A stretch of DNA of 64,000 nucleotides from Aspidiotus rigidus (Eukaryota > Arthropoda > Insecta > Hemiptera > Diaspididae): the NCBI GenBank assembly GCA_035079385.1, contig JAVHKY010000062.1, positions 310,001 to 374,000 on the forward strand, read 5' to 3'. Below the pieces are notes generated by a model, which was not told where the DNA came from, did not search any database, and worked only from the letters and a program-made list of their open reading frames with translations. The first letter of the stretch is position 1; each line of letters begins with the position of its first letter. The position numbers and the translations under genes were made by a program. Below, in pieces: positions 10,968-22,372 of this stretch.

Positions 10968-11309
10968 CTATCTAACAAGCTCATCTATTACAAAAGAATA
11001 TCCCTTCATTTACGAACCACTGCGAGTTCTTACACTTGTAATGAACAAATGTTACCATCTCTATACTTACAATGAACGTGTGTATGTTCAATGCGTTCAT
11101 ATTTCCTATTTTGTTGAATTTTTCTTCTCTTTCCAACCAATTATGCACTTCATTTTATAATCACAATATCATGTATTTTACAATATTACAGTTTGTATAA
11201 TCAGCATAGTATTTGCATTCTGGACAAGAAATGGAGATGATGTTGAAAACATAAAATTGCAAAAATCTTACTATAACAGTAGTTTTCTGAAATCATCTTC
11301 AGAGTAGAT
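10968..11309. other. probable 3' untranslated or intergenic DNA
   Basis: AT-rich sequence after the terminal exon. I see no further coding sequence. Confidence 0.4.
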
Positions 11310-12110
11310 AAGAGATATTTGTTCTGGCGCACTTGCTGGTTTCTCTCCATTAGTGAACAATTTTCTCATTTTTCAACCTTTCAAGAAATCCTAGAAATCT
11401 TTCAATTTTTCATTGTAAATACTTAGCTTTTTTTAAACCAAATATGAATCATTTCACCCTATTTTTCTTCCTTGCTAGTTTGGAAATTTCAGAGTTTTTA
11501 TATCAATTCTGTATCAATTTTCAATATTTTTACTAATAACCCCCCCCCCCTCGTGAGAACTACATTCCATCACTCCAAAAATACGAGAAATTCAAAATTG
11601 TTTAATTCTGGCGCTTTTGGTGATATCTCTAATGCAGAGCGCAGTTTTCTCATTTTTCAACCTCTTGAAAAATTGTCAAACTTCTTCATAAATGCATTTA
11701 TTTTAAAAATTTTTATCAAAATATAGCTCAAAATCACAAAAAATTTAATAAAAAACTAATGCGTTAGATAAAAGAAAGTATAGAACTTCAAGTATTTTTT
11801 ATAGGGGGCTAATTATTCAAGTTCTTAAGAGTTTTAGCACGACCCTAAACCTTCTAACGCACTTCACGCATTTGTGGTTTTTTTCCTAGCGCAAGAGACT
11901 TCTTTAAAACCCAGAAAATTCTAATATCTCTCAGACTTTTCATTTAATTTCAAAAATATTTTGGAAAAATGTTATGCTTTAATTTATAGTTTTCGATTGA
12001 AAATTTGTCAGAAAGACTAAATAAACCTGTTGATGCACTTCACGCCTTCGTTTTTTTACTAGTGCCAGACACTTTTTCAATACCTTTTTTATTGAATTTG
12101 TGAAATCTTG
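11310..12110. repeat. inverted member of the 5-6.7 kb repeat family
   Basis: Read on the minus strand, this stretch matches the repeat tract at 6370-6740 block by block: the 'gaaaaatgagaaaa..tgctctgcgct' line, the 'aatattcatgatgaaaaattg' line and the TTTCGAACTAGC line all appear in the same order (plus-strand 11330-11520), with a second diverged block at 11560-11690. It contains a C-run at 11540-11550. The 84-residue open frame at 11472 is within the repeat and is not a gene. Confidence 0.7.
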
Positions 12111-12162
12111 AAAAGAAGCGCAGGCCCGATTGGACCGCTGACTGAGGCCTGCAGAGAGCAAC

Positions 12163-12570
12163 ATGGATATAGTCACTGATCATGCGTTACATGATTCTTG
12201 TAAGACAACTTCCAATAAAGTGATGACAGAAAAAGGATCAAAGTTTAAAAAATATGACGTTAATGAATTCTTAAGTAAATTAAAGTGTAGAATAAATTTG
12301 TTGGAAAATGGGAAACATTGTTCAGGATGTAAGTCCGTAAAGGATCAACAAAATTTTGGTCATAATCAGGATTGGTGTGAAGAGTGTAAGAGTAAATCAA
12401 TGAGAGAATATTTTGAAAAGAATAAAAGTCATCATAAATTGATAGTTCAAAACAATTGTAAGCGTAAGCAAATGAAAACTGCTTGTGAATACAGAAGAAC
12501 TGTTCATTTAGTTTCACTCAAAGCTCACCTAACAACTGAAATACATAAGAATATGTTGAAAATGACTTGA
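12163..12570 (+). CDS. small predicted zinc-binding protein (135 aa), unidentified
   Basis: It starts at an ATG and is basic (many Lys). The centre has HCSGCKSVKDQQNFGHNQDW then CEECKSK, that is CxxC-x(about 15)-CxxC, followed by MREYFEKNKS. This arrangement resembles the short zinc-ribbon found in HNH/endonuclease VII-like proteins of phages, large DNA viruses and mobile elements, and in some retrotransposon gag heads, but no His-Asn-His core is visible. Two more Cys follow (NNCKRK, TACEYR). The start sits just after a 7-base GC-rich stem (GCAGGCC...GGCCTGC). It could be a mobile-element gene remnant or a real small gene; there are no neighbours to decide it. Confidence 0.35.
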   Translation: MDIVTDHALHDSCKTTSNKVMTEKGSKFKKYDVNEFLSKLKCRINLLENGKHCSGCKSVKDQQNFGHNQDWCEECKSKSMREYFEKNKSHHKLIVQNNCKRKQMKTACEYRRTVHLVSLKAHLTTEIHKNMLKMT

Positions 12571-12617
12571 AGGATTAAAAAAGGGATGCATTTATCAGTA
12601 CGACAAGGAAAAGGCGA

Positions 12618-12775
12618 ATGAACGACAAAGTTTGCAGAAGTTGCAGTAAATAAATACATGGTGCGACGTAATATGACCGCGTCGACAAAATATGTGAATG
12701 ATCGACAAATTATCTAAAAGTTGCCGTCAATAAATGTATTGTACGACGTAATATGACTTCGACACTTCGACGACA
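12618..12775. repeat. two diverged tandem copies of a ~79-bp unit
   Basis: The block 'atgaNcgacaaa...agttgc-gt-aataaat' followed by CGACGTAATATGAC occurs twice in direct orientation (about 12618-12690 and 12697-12765). The remaining sequence to about 13314 shows nothing coding. Confidence 0.6.
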
Positions 12776-13322
12776 AACTTTATGGAAGGTATGCAAAAAA
12801 AAAAAAAAAATGATCATCAAGTATAAAATATTTTTCACGGGGAAAAATGTCACCGGTGACTGAGTGAAATGAAATCGTAAAAAAACGTGAAAAAATCGTA
12901 AGAAATAGTTACTCCTTGGCCATAAGGCGCAATGTTAATAAAATCGATTGTACCACTCAAAATAATTATTTTTTGCAAAAAATAAAAAGAACAAAAGTCG
13001 TAGCTCTTTCAATTTTCTTTCAGATGAATCTATTTCCAGGTTATTGGAATAACTTTTTTGAAATCGGCCCCCCTTAAAACAAGCTTCAACAGTTTGCCAC
13101 TACAGGAATAAATGTATAGAGCGCCTCCTTTCCGTTGAGATCCAAATCCGGCCTGAGAGTAGAAACGGCCGTGCGTCGGCCTATGGTCAAAAGTTTGTAA
13201 CTTCCAAAATTAGTGGTTTTCAGTTGATGATGGTTTCTAGTTCTCGTGATGATAATTAATCTTTCTAGAATGATAAAATGATGTATAATTCATCAATTAT
13301 GCGAAAAATAACAAATCAGTAC

Positions 13323-14200
13323 CAGGGATGGTTACGTTCATGAACTTGAACTGAAGTTCACGTCCATTCTTTTCCGTGAACGTGAACGTCCAAAAAGTTC
13401 ATGTTCATTCTTTTCCGTGAACGTGAACGTCCAAAAAGTTCACATTCATTTTTTTCCGTGAACGTCTAAAAAATGCACGTTCATTTTATGGACGTGTTTT
13501 TTCACGTTCATTCTCAAATTTCTATTTTTTTTTTCACTTTTTCACATAATTACTTCTTCAAATGTTCACAGTTGAGTTTCTACTTTCTACTAGGGTACCT
13601 GCAGTTCTAAAGGGTATGCTCTACCTAGTCACTCACACACAGAAAATACACGTGTATTACACAAAATGGTGTGTTGCGGGTAGTGATTTTTGCCCACAGA
13701 TAACATATCGAATAATGCACAAAATGATTAGGAACGTGGAGTAATTTATTCTTGAAGTTGAGGAAAATACGGCTAATTAGTTGACAGATCGCGAAATATT
13801 CTGAATGATCTTCAGGAAACGTTTGAACTTACGTCTGAAGGGACCATCTTTGAATCGTTGAATTCCAATATTAATGAACGAAAAAAGATCGTGTGAACCA
13901 ATTAGCCGTATTTTCCTAAGTTTTGTCTACATAAATACGAAGTTTCAAGATATTTCATGCTTTATTTAATCTGTTATCTCGGGGCAAAAATCGCAACATG
14001 TGATACATATTTTGTATGTGTCTATGTGTGAGTGACTAGGTAGAGCATACCCTTAAACTATCAAAAGCGCAGGATTAAAACAAGTGAAATGAACGCGTTC
14101 ATTCCGTTCAGTTCTTTTTTTATGCCGTTCATTCCGTTCACGTTCATTTTTTTCAATGAACGTGAACAAGTGAACGCATTCATGAACGTAACCATCCCTG
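13323..14200. mobile_element. non-autonomous hAT-like foldback element (878 bp) with 8-bp target duplication
   Basis: Termini are CAGGGATGGTTACGTTCATG and its exact reverse complement at 14181-14200. The direct repeat ATCAGTAC flanks both ends (13315-13322 and 14201-14208). An 8-bp duplication and a CAGGG start fit the hAT superfamily. The interior is itself palindromic: 13610-13642 pairs with 14023-14054 and about 13761-13784 with 13895-13920, so nearly the whole element can fold. The ends hold tandem GTGAACGT / TTCACGTTCA repeats. No transposase is present. Confidence 0.9.
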
Positions 14201-14225
14201 ATCAGTACCACTGGAGCCCTTGCTA

Positions 14226-14527
14226 GAGCCCTATAAATACAAGTGAGGACATGGTCCGCCATATTTAGTCGTTACGTTATCATTTATCTCCATAGCTCCC
14301 TATTCAGATGAGGAATTTGTGGGATTAGTGAAGTTATTTTGCATTTCTCAATAATAGTGTTGAGTACTGCATTTTGCTTTGGCACATTCCTTAGTCTAGT
14401 ATGTTCTCTTACTATTTTCAAATCATGATAAACCGTTATCAGTCATTAGAATAGCAGACTGTGAAAATAATAATGGCGTAACAACTAAATATGGCGGTCC
14501 ATGTCCTCACTCGTATTTATAGGGCTC
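14226..14527. mobile_element. MITE with ~50-bp TIRs and TA duplication (302 bp)
   Basis: The left end GAGCCCTATAAATAC (14226) is mirrored by the right end to 14527; about 50 bases pair with few mismatches. TA borders both sides (14224-14225 and 14528-14529), as in Tc1/mariner-type insertions. It lies 18 bases beyond the hAT-like element's target duplication. There is no coding capacity. The element at 40950-42239 also starts GAGCCC and is also bordered by TA. Confidence 0.8.
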
Positions 14528-15032
14528 TAGTACCACAGAAAGTTGTTTTTTGACTCTCCTGTAAAATTACCATTTTCTTAGATAGGACATTTTGGCTCTA
14601 GGCCGACGTGTGGTATAGGATGTTGATCTAAGTTGCGTAAGTTGGTTCTTTGCGGTTTAAGAGCTTGTGGATACCTACGGTAGGTGTAAGTGTATATGAA
14701 AAATGACACTTTGTTTTTATATGAAGTTATGCATTTAGCCGACTCTATGCCCTCAACATTTCACTGAATTAGGCTTTTCTAGTTTTACCCATTTTTTTTT
14801 TCAAATTGTGAAGTCCAAATGCTTAGCATAATACGCCACACCATTACTTCTATCTTCAAACTCTGAAATCTGTTTTCACCTCCCTGACACTACTTCTGTC
14901 CTTGATTACACTGATGATTAGAAAAGAGTTTTTGTGGTACGATAGTGGTAGACCTGTAGGCAGGTTATTTCCTTGGGTCACGCCAAGTCACGCATACATT
15001 CACAAGGTCACGGCTTAGAATCGTGATAACAG

Positions 15033-15135
15033 TTTAGAACAACTTGTTTTAAAACAACTTGTGCTAGAATAATTTGTTTTAGAACAACTTGTGTTAGAAT
15101 AACTTACATTAGAATAACTTGGTTTAGAATAACTT
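15033..15135. repeat. 15-bp minisatellite, seven copies
   Basis: Units of the form TTTAGAACAACTTGT (variants with ATAACTTAC) repeat head to tail seven times. The sequence on either side (14530-15032 and 15136-15303) has no gene. Confidence 0.9.
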
Positions 15136-15457
15136 ACAATTAGCCTGTAAGGCGGTAGCGTTCAAACATGTGGGGGTCTGGGGGATAATTTTAACTTAAA
15201 ACTTAACTCACCATGCTTCATGATGCGGACTTTGCAATTCTCAAATACAATTTAAGTGATTACAATTTGTATTATCGAGAAATTATATCCTATAAATTGT
15301 TTATGTTGACGTTAGCGCCCTCTGTGCGCCTACTATTGATCACAGTCACTCTATCCGTACCTATACGAACACGGTGTAGTCCGGAAGCCTAATACCTACC
15401 ATACTTAGGTAGGGATGTCTTTGTTGTCTCGTTATTTGTACGGACTTCAGAATAATA

Positions 15458-17683
15458 CTAGCCATGACGGCGCGCCGTCGGCGCGCCTCTCTCCTTATCC
15501 AGTATTTTTATATCTAGATATTTCACCATTTTTGAAATTAAAAAATATATATTTTTAATTTTTTGATACTTGTGTCATCTAAATTTTCAAATATGTCTTC
15601 ATATTGCCCATCACTCATAAGAAAAGTAAGAAATTGTCAATGAATTTTTGGTGATGCAAATTTCATTATGGAAAACATGTAAATAGGAATAATTTTTAAT
15701 ATTTTAATAACTTCGGTAAACAATGTAGATATTTATACTCTGGAAAAGAGAAAAAAAAGTAGAAATTCTGTGGATTACTTTTCTGTGAACTTGTATTCAA
15801 AATTTTTATGCAAACTCTCCTTCTTTTCATTCTTCTATCCTAATATGTGACCCCGTCTACAGAAACCCGGCTTGATCAATATTATCGATCAGCAGAAAGA
15901 TAGCTAGGTCACCTGAAACATAACTACCTTTCTGCTGATTGATAATATTGATCAAGCCGGGTTTCTGTAGACGGGGTCACATATAATTGGTTCTAGGTGT
16001 CCTCCTCCTGTAATCTACAATGAATAGAAGAAAAACGTTTTGATTCTAAGATTAGTTGATTCATTTTCTCTTTTCCCTTTCACTTTTTCTTCTCGAGGTC
16101 CTCAATATTATTCTTTGAGTCCACTCGCCTCTAACTTTCAGTTATTCTCGTCGTCAGTCCTGATTTTTGTAATTCAATAAGTATCCTTCTGTTAAATCGT
16201 TATGACGTCAAGTCCTTATCCAGTTTATAATCTAGTCAACTACTAATTTAAATTATATATTAAGGTCTAATTGGCAACCCTTTTTTTTTTGTGGGGGGGG
16301 GGGGAGATTCTTGAAAATTGTGATGTCTTGTCATTTGCCAAGAATAATGCTTAAAATTTTTTCAATTCCTCCTTCTGTCATAATGTCAGAAATTAAAATT
16401 CCATATTCCTCTCTCATCATATTATATAGCTTGAAAGTTAAAATTTTCTCAAGATACCCTCTTGTCAGAAATGTATAGCGTGAGCTCAATGTACAAAATT
16501 TTATCAATTTCAACTCATCTGGTGTTTCAATGTTGTCCAAGCTCTCTCCTGTCATACATAAATAGCTTGATTCCCAATATTTGAAATGTTTTCAAATCTG
16601 ACTCCTTTGCGATAGAAAACATTTCTACCAACCACCGTCCATCGTCTATACAGCTCAAAAGTCTTAATTACTTTCAACTGTTATGACCAATATTATTTGA
16701 AATAATCAAAACGGACATAAACAGTTATACCATGACTATTTGTTTTGAAAAGGCTCAAAATGGTCATCTTCAATTTCAAGTGCTAATTCTGCTTGTTGGA
16801 AGAATTTTATGAAGAACAAAAAATTTCCACCCTGACCAACATTTTTTGGTTAGAACAGTTATAAGATTGATTATTAGCAAGAAGTTTTGACCGTTTGACC
16901 ATTTCATCCAATAACCATTTCAGATTAAATTTTCAGAGAGTTACAAGTATTTGAGATTTAATTTGACCAAAAAAAAAAAAAAAAATGATGACTGTTCAGA
17001 GCCTTATATAAACCAACTACATTTCAAACATTAAAATGTAATGGGGCGTTCCATTCATTTTTGTCGTTGCTGGCGAAAAGTTGAATGCGGTATGCCTTTT
17101 TATGCAGCCTGTCACATTCTTTCTTCATTATCTCAAAAATATGATTCCAAATGAAAAATTGAAAAATACAAAATTTGATCCATTTATAAATTCCCATCTC
17201 TAATTAAGTTGAATTTAAATTTTTGCGTCAAAAAAATCTCAATTCGGACTTACTGAAAAGAAAATTACAAGAGGAAGAGAAAATGTTCTCTTTGCAATTC
17301 ATATTTCTTCAGACTGTAATATTAGGAAAAACGCAACACAAAAAGTTTTCAAAGACACTTGTGTTGACGTCACGCACAAAACGCTCAATATTTCTTTCTT
17401 CAAACCGTTCAAATTTTGAACGAATTTTGAACGAAAACGATTCGATATTTCTTAACACTTGCGGTAAGGTAACACTGCACAGTGATATACAGAAACAAAA
17501 ATCTTTCGTCATTCAAAATGTTCCAACGAATACGACTACTCGGATTATTCGGCCAATCAGGCGTCGTAGGTTTGTACGTTTAGCCTAAACTTCATCATAA
17601 AGTCATCATAAACCCAAAAGTCAAAAAATATTTCGAGCTGATAAGCGGAGGCTCAAGGTCGACTATTCGTTTAATAATATAGA
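15458..17683 (-). mobile_element. Helitron copy L (2226 bp, non-autonomous)
   Basis: Read on the minus strand it begins TCTATATTATTAAACG (5' TC) and ends ...GGCGCGCC-GAC-GGCGCGCC-GTCATGGCTAG, a GC-rich 8-bp hairpin 7 bases before a CTAG terminus (CTRR rule). Insertion is between A and T with no target duplication: the base after CTAG is T. The empty site is seen in the 3' LTR at about 30795-30815. No Rep/helicase is encoded; the 74-residue (16331-16555) and 121-residue (17223-17588) frames match nothing I recognise. A 57-bp inverted repeat lies at 15843-15899 / 15928-15984. Confidence 0.88.
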
Positions 17684-19895
17684 CTAGCCATGACGGCGCG
17701 CCGTCGGCGCGCCTCTCTCCTTATCCAGTATTTTTATATCTAGATATTTCACCATTTTTGAAATTAAAAAATATATATTTTTAATTTTTTGATACTTGTG
17801 TCATCTAAATTTTCAAATATGTCTTCATATTGCCCATCACTCATAAGAAAAGTAAGAAATTGTCAATGAATTTTTGGTGATGCAAATTTCATTATGGAAA
17901 ACATGTAAATAGGAATAATTTTTAATATTTTAATAACTTCGGTAAACAATGTAGATATTTATACTCTGGAAAAGAGAAAAAAAAGTAGAAATTCTGTGGA
18001 TTACTTTTCTGTGAACTTGTATTCAAAATTTTTATGCAAACTCTCCTTTTCATTCTTCTATCCTAATATGTGACCCCGTCTACAGAAACCCGGCTTGATC
18101 AATATTATCGATCAGCAGAAAGATAGCTAGGTCACCTGAAACATAACTACCTTTCTGCTGATTGATAATATTGATCAAGCCGGGTTTCTGTAGACGGGGT
18201 CACATATAATTGGTTCTAGGTGTCCTCCTCCTGTAATCTACAATGAATAGAAGAAAAACGTTTTGATTCTAAGATTAGTTGATTCATTTTCTCTTTTCCC
18301 TTTCACTTTTTCTTCTCGAGGTCCTCAATATTATTCTTTGAGTCCACTCGCCTCTAACTTTCAGTTATTCTCGTCGTCAGTCCTGATTTTTGTAATTCAA
18401 TAAGTATCCTTCTGTTAAATCGTTATGACGTCAAGTCCTTATCCAGTTTATAATCTAGTCAACTACTAATTTAAATTATATATTAAGGTCTAATTGGCAA
18501 CCCTTTTTTTTTTGTGGGGGGGGGGGGAGATTCTTGAAAATTGTGATGTCTTGTCATTTGCCAAGAATAATGCTTAAAATTTTTTCAATTCCTCCTTCTG
18601 TCATAATGTCAGAAATTAAAATTCCATATTCCTCTCTCATCATATTATATAGCTTGAAAGTTAAAATTTTCTCAAGATACCCTCTTGTCAGAAATGTATA
18701 GCGTGAGCTCAATGTACAAAATTTTATCAATTTCAACTCATCTGGTGTTTCAATGTTGTCCAAGCTCTCTCCTGTCATACATAAATAGCTTGATTCCCAA
18801 TATTTGAAATGTTTTCAAATCTGACTCCTTTGCGATAGAAAACATTTCTACCAACCACCGTCCATCGTCTATACAGCTCAAAAGTCTTAATTACTTTCAA
18901 CTGTTATGACCAATATTATTTGAAATAATCAAAACGGACATAAACAGTTATACCATGACTATTTGTTTTGAAAAGGCTCAAAATGGTCATCTTCAATTTC
19001 AAGTGCTAATTCTGCTTGTTGGAAGAATTTTATGAAGAACAAAAAATTTCCACCCTGACCAACATTTTTTGGTTAGAACAGTTATAAGATTGATTATTAG
19101 CAAGAAGTTTTGACCGTTTGACCATTTCATCCAATAACCATTTCAGATTAAATTTTCAGAGAGTTACAAGTATTTGAGATTTAATTTGACCAAAAAAAAA
19201 AAAAAAAATGATGACTGTTCAGAGCCTTATATAAACCAACTACATTTCAAACATTAAAATGTAATGGGGCGTTCCATTCATTTTTGTCGTTGCTGGCGAA
19301 AAGTTGAATGCGGTATGCCTTTTTATGCAGCCTGTCACATTCTTTCTTCATTATCTCAAAAATATGATTCCAAATGAAAAATTGAAAAATACAAAATTTG
19401 ATCCATTTATAAATTCCCATCTCTAATTAAGTTGAATTTAAATTTTTGCGTCAAAAAAATCTCAATTCGGACTTACTGAAAAGAAAATTACAAGAGGAAG
19501 AGAAAATGTTCTCTTTGCAATTCATATTTCTTCAGACTGTAATATTAGGAAAAACGCAACACAAAAAGTTTTCAAAGACACTTGTGTTGACGTCACGCAC
19601 AAAACGCTCAATATTTCTTTCTTCAAACCGTTCAAATTTTGAACGAATTTTGAACGAAAACGATTCGATATTTCTTAACACTTGCGGTAAGGTAACACTG
19701 CACAGTGATATACAGAAACAAAAATCTTTCGTCATTCAAAATGTTCCAATGAATACGACTACTCGGATTATTCGGCCAATCAGGCGTCGTAGGTTTGTAC
19801 GTTTAGCCTAAACTTCATCATAAACCCAAAAGTCAAAAAATATTTCGAGCTGATAAGCGGAGGCTCAAGGTCGACTATTCGTTTAATAATATAGA
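17684..19895 (-). mobile_element. Helitron copy R (2212 bp), joined head to tail with copy L
   Basis: It differs from copy L by a 3-base and an 11-base indel and very few substitutions (one is at 19750). Its CTAG end (17684-17687) directly abuts the TC start of copy L, with no host base between, so the pair is a true head-to-tail dimer. Its own TC start (19894-19895) is preceded on the minus strand by A, the expected insertion base. The small open frames are repeated as in copy L, which reflects duplication and not selection. Confidence 0.88.
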
Positions 19896-20008
19896 TTGTG
19901 AACGGTATGGACATTAATTATAATTAATGATTTAGTGATTGTAGTGAATTTAGAGATTTCCTTTTTTTTTTGCGAATTAAACCCAGATCAACCGTAACTA
20001 TCATAACC

Positions 20009-22372
20009 ATGAGAACACGTTCTCGTAAATCAAAGAAGAAAGAAGAAACTCAGATTGATGAGGATGCACTACTTGCTGATGAAATTCAAAACGATGACTA
20101 TGTCGACAAGTCTGGTGAGGACGACAGTGACGGTGGATCAAACCGTGACTCTGAATCAACGGGATCTAATTCTTCCGACTCCGACCCAGAACCACCAGAG
20201 GACAAGCAAGTGTCTAAAAATCTTTCGTTTATAAGTATGGACGAGTTCCTAAAAGCAGTTGATAACGCGGTAAAACTTCGTATGGACGAACGCAACACTC
20301 GTACTGAGCCCCAATTTACAATTAGAAAAATAGCGGAACACGAGCGCCTTTCCGGACATAGAAACTTTAAGCCGTGGCGCAACATGATAGATATGGACCT
20401 TCAAGCCCTAGGTTTACTCAAATTCATTGAAACGAAAAAGGGAGATGAAAGTATATCGAACGAACGTCGTGCTATAAAGAATGCTCAGACACTGCTATAC
20501 TTACGAGCGTCAGTGGTTAAACATATCGCGCTGTCTCTTCAAAATATAAACACAGCATATGAAGCAGTTAAAGTATTATCGAAACTATACAGAGCTAATG
20601 AGGTACAAGATTCTGTTGAACTATATAACCGCCAAGATCGTCTACGTTTTATCGGGAACAATAAGACCCGGTTTGTAACCGAATTTGAAACAATCGTCAA
20701 TGAATACGCTGAACGCGGAACTGTATTTGATGACAGCTATCTAGGAGCGATGTTCCTTCAGAAAATCTCGGGAATTAAAGATACTCGATCTCCGTTATTT
20801 GCATTTTATAATACTGTGACTGTATTACCTAAGAACATTCTCACCCTTGATTACGTTAAACAAAAATTTCTCACAGTCGATCAATCTGAACCTCAAGACT
20901 ACCAAAAGGATCGTACAAATAATACTCGTCGATCGTTCGACAATAATCATCGCTCCTTTCTTCAAGATCGTAACTTTCGTCCGAATTGTAACATTTGTCA
21001 AGATCGTGATTATCAACAAAAACGTGACTATCGTCCTGATCGTGCTTATAGTGCCTTTAATTATCAAAACTCATATCGTAAACGCTACAATAACAACAAC
21101 GAATCCTTTGATTCTAAACGTCCTCGAAATAATGATGATATTCGTAACCATGATCGTTCAAAATCTGAACCTAGTACCAGATTTGCTCCTAAGAAGACTA
21201 ACAATATTACTTCGATTCCTGGCAAGCGCCCTGTTTATACTAAAGATCAGTTACAACAACTTCGTGAATCGACAGAAGAAGAGAAACGCAAACTGCAATG
21301 TGGAAAGAGGGGTCAATACTTTCATACTGAGGCTGAGTGTAGAAACCCAGGCCGACAATGTTACCGGTGCTTCGAATTTGGCCATGTTGGTGCCCAATGT
21401 CCTAATCAAAACTCTCAAAGTAAGTTCACATTTCGTAGATCAGACTTTGGTACCTGTACAGTATTCACTTTAGACTCAGCAGCAAACTACTCGATATCGA
21501 AATCGAAAGAAATCCTTATCAACTTCGTGAAATATGATAAACCTCAACCAGTAACGATCCTTGTTGATCAAAATCTTGAAACATTGAATTCGTTTGGGTA
21601 TGGTTCGTTACCAGTCTTGTTCCGGTACCAAAAGTCTGAAACTGTCTTAATTCTTAGAAATATACAGTTTGTTCCTGATGCCAACGAAATGATCCTTAGC
21701 GCGAATGCATTTAATGTACAATTCAAAACAACTGTAATCTTAAATATTAAATCCGGTCTAATTGTTAATAGGAAACTGAATTCGAAATTAACAACGATCG
21801 ATGTAAGAAATGGTATTTACTATGTTACGGGTTACACTTTAAGTGCAGATCTTTCTCAGAAATTATCGTTCAATAAACCAGGTGAGTTGAAATGTCTAAA
21901 TACCACTTTCAACTTTGACTTAAATGCGCAGTACAACGTGTTATCTCTTCCATTAGAAATTAATGATCAAACCTTAACGAATCCCTCTGTTGTGTTACAA
22001 CCTATGTGTCTTAAAACCAAATGTAAACCACTGAAACGTTTAGGGAACAAGAAATTAACTCCCGTTCAACGAGAAAAATTTGAAAAAGCAGGCCGACTCT
22101 GGCATCGTAGACTCGGTCATATTTCGGCTCCCTATGTAAATAAACTTCTCAAAGTTAGTGAAGGCGTTGATCCTTTAATTTGTATCAAAAAACTAGAGTG
22201 TTGTTCCGTTTGCGCCCAAGCTAAAATGACAAGGAAATCGTTTACTAAAGATAGAGAATCAGCAACTAGAGTAGGACAAATACTTCATAGCGATCTTATT
22301 GGGCCGATTACTCCCTGCACTTTTTCATACACAAAAGAAGTATATTTTAATTGTGTTAGACGATTATTCTAG
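20009..22372 (+). pseudogene. Copia-1 gag, protease and N-terminal integrase (frameshifted)
   Basis: The open frame reaches back to 19970, but the first ATG is at 20009. An acidic N-terminus is followed by the UBN2-type gag core (about residues 100-280), an Arg/Asn/Asp-rich linker and a CCHC knuckle CYRCFEFGHVGAQC. A preceding partial knuckle has lost its first Cys spacing. The protease motif reads LDSAANYS where family members have D-S-G, so the active-site Gly is changed. The pre-integrase zinc region follows (LWHRRLGH...CSVC) and then HSDLIGP, which carries the first integrase Asp. The frame then shifts near 22335 and stops. Confidence 0.85.

Larger units (their letters stand above)
15304..19913 (+). 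repeat. Copia-1 5' LTR, split by the Helitron dimer
   Basis: LTR sequence is 15304-15457 plus 19896-19913, about 172 bases. It matches 30135-30260 and 30781-30821 with several substitutions and small indels. It begins TGTTGACG directly after the target duplication GTTTA and ends GACA. Confidence 0.85.

Noticed and set aside
16331..16555. 74-residue and 121-residue frames in the Helitrons as conserved genes
   Set aside because: They are identical in both copies only because the copies are recent duplicates; no family match and no Rep or helicase motif.
20098..21473. Long open frames overlapping the Copia-1 gag (20098-20385 minus, 20825-21067 minus, 20847-21473 plus)
   Set aside because: Shadows of the gag frame caused by its repetitive codons.
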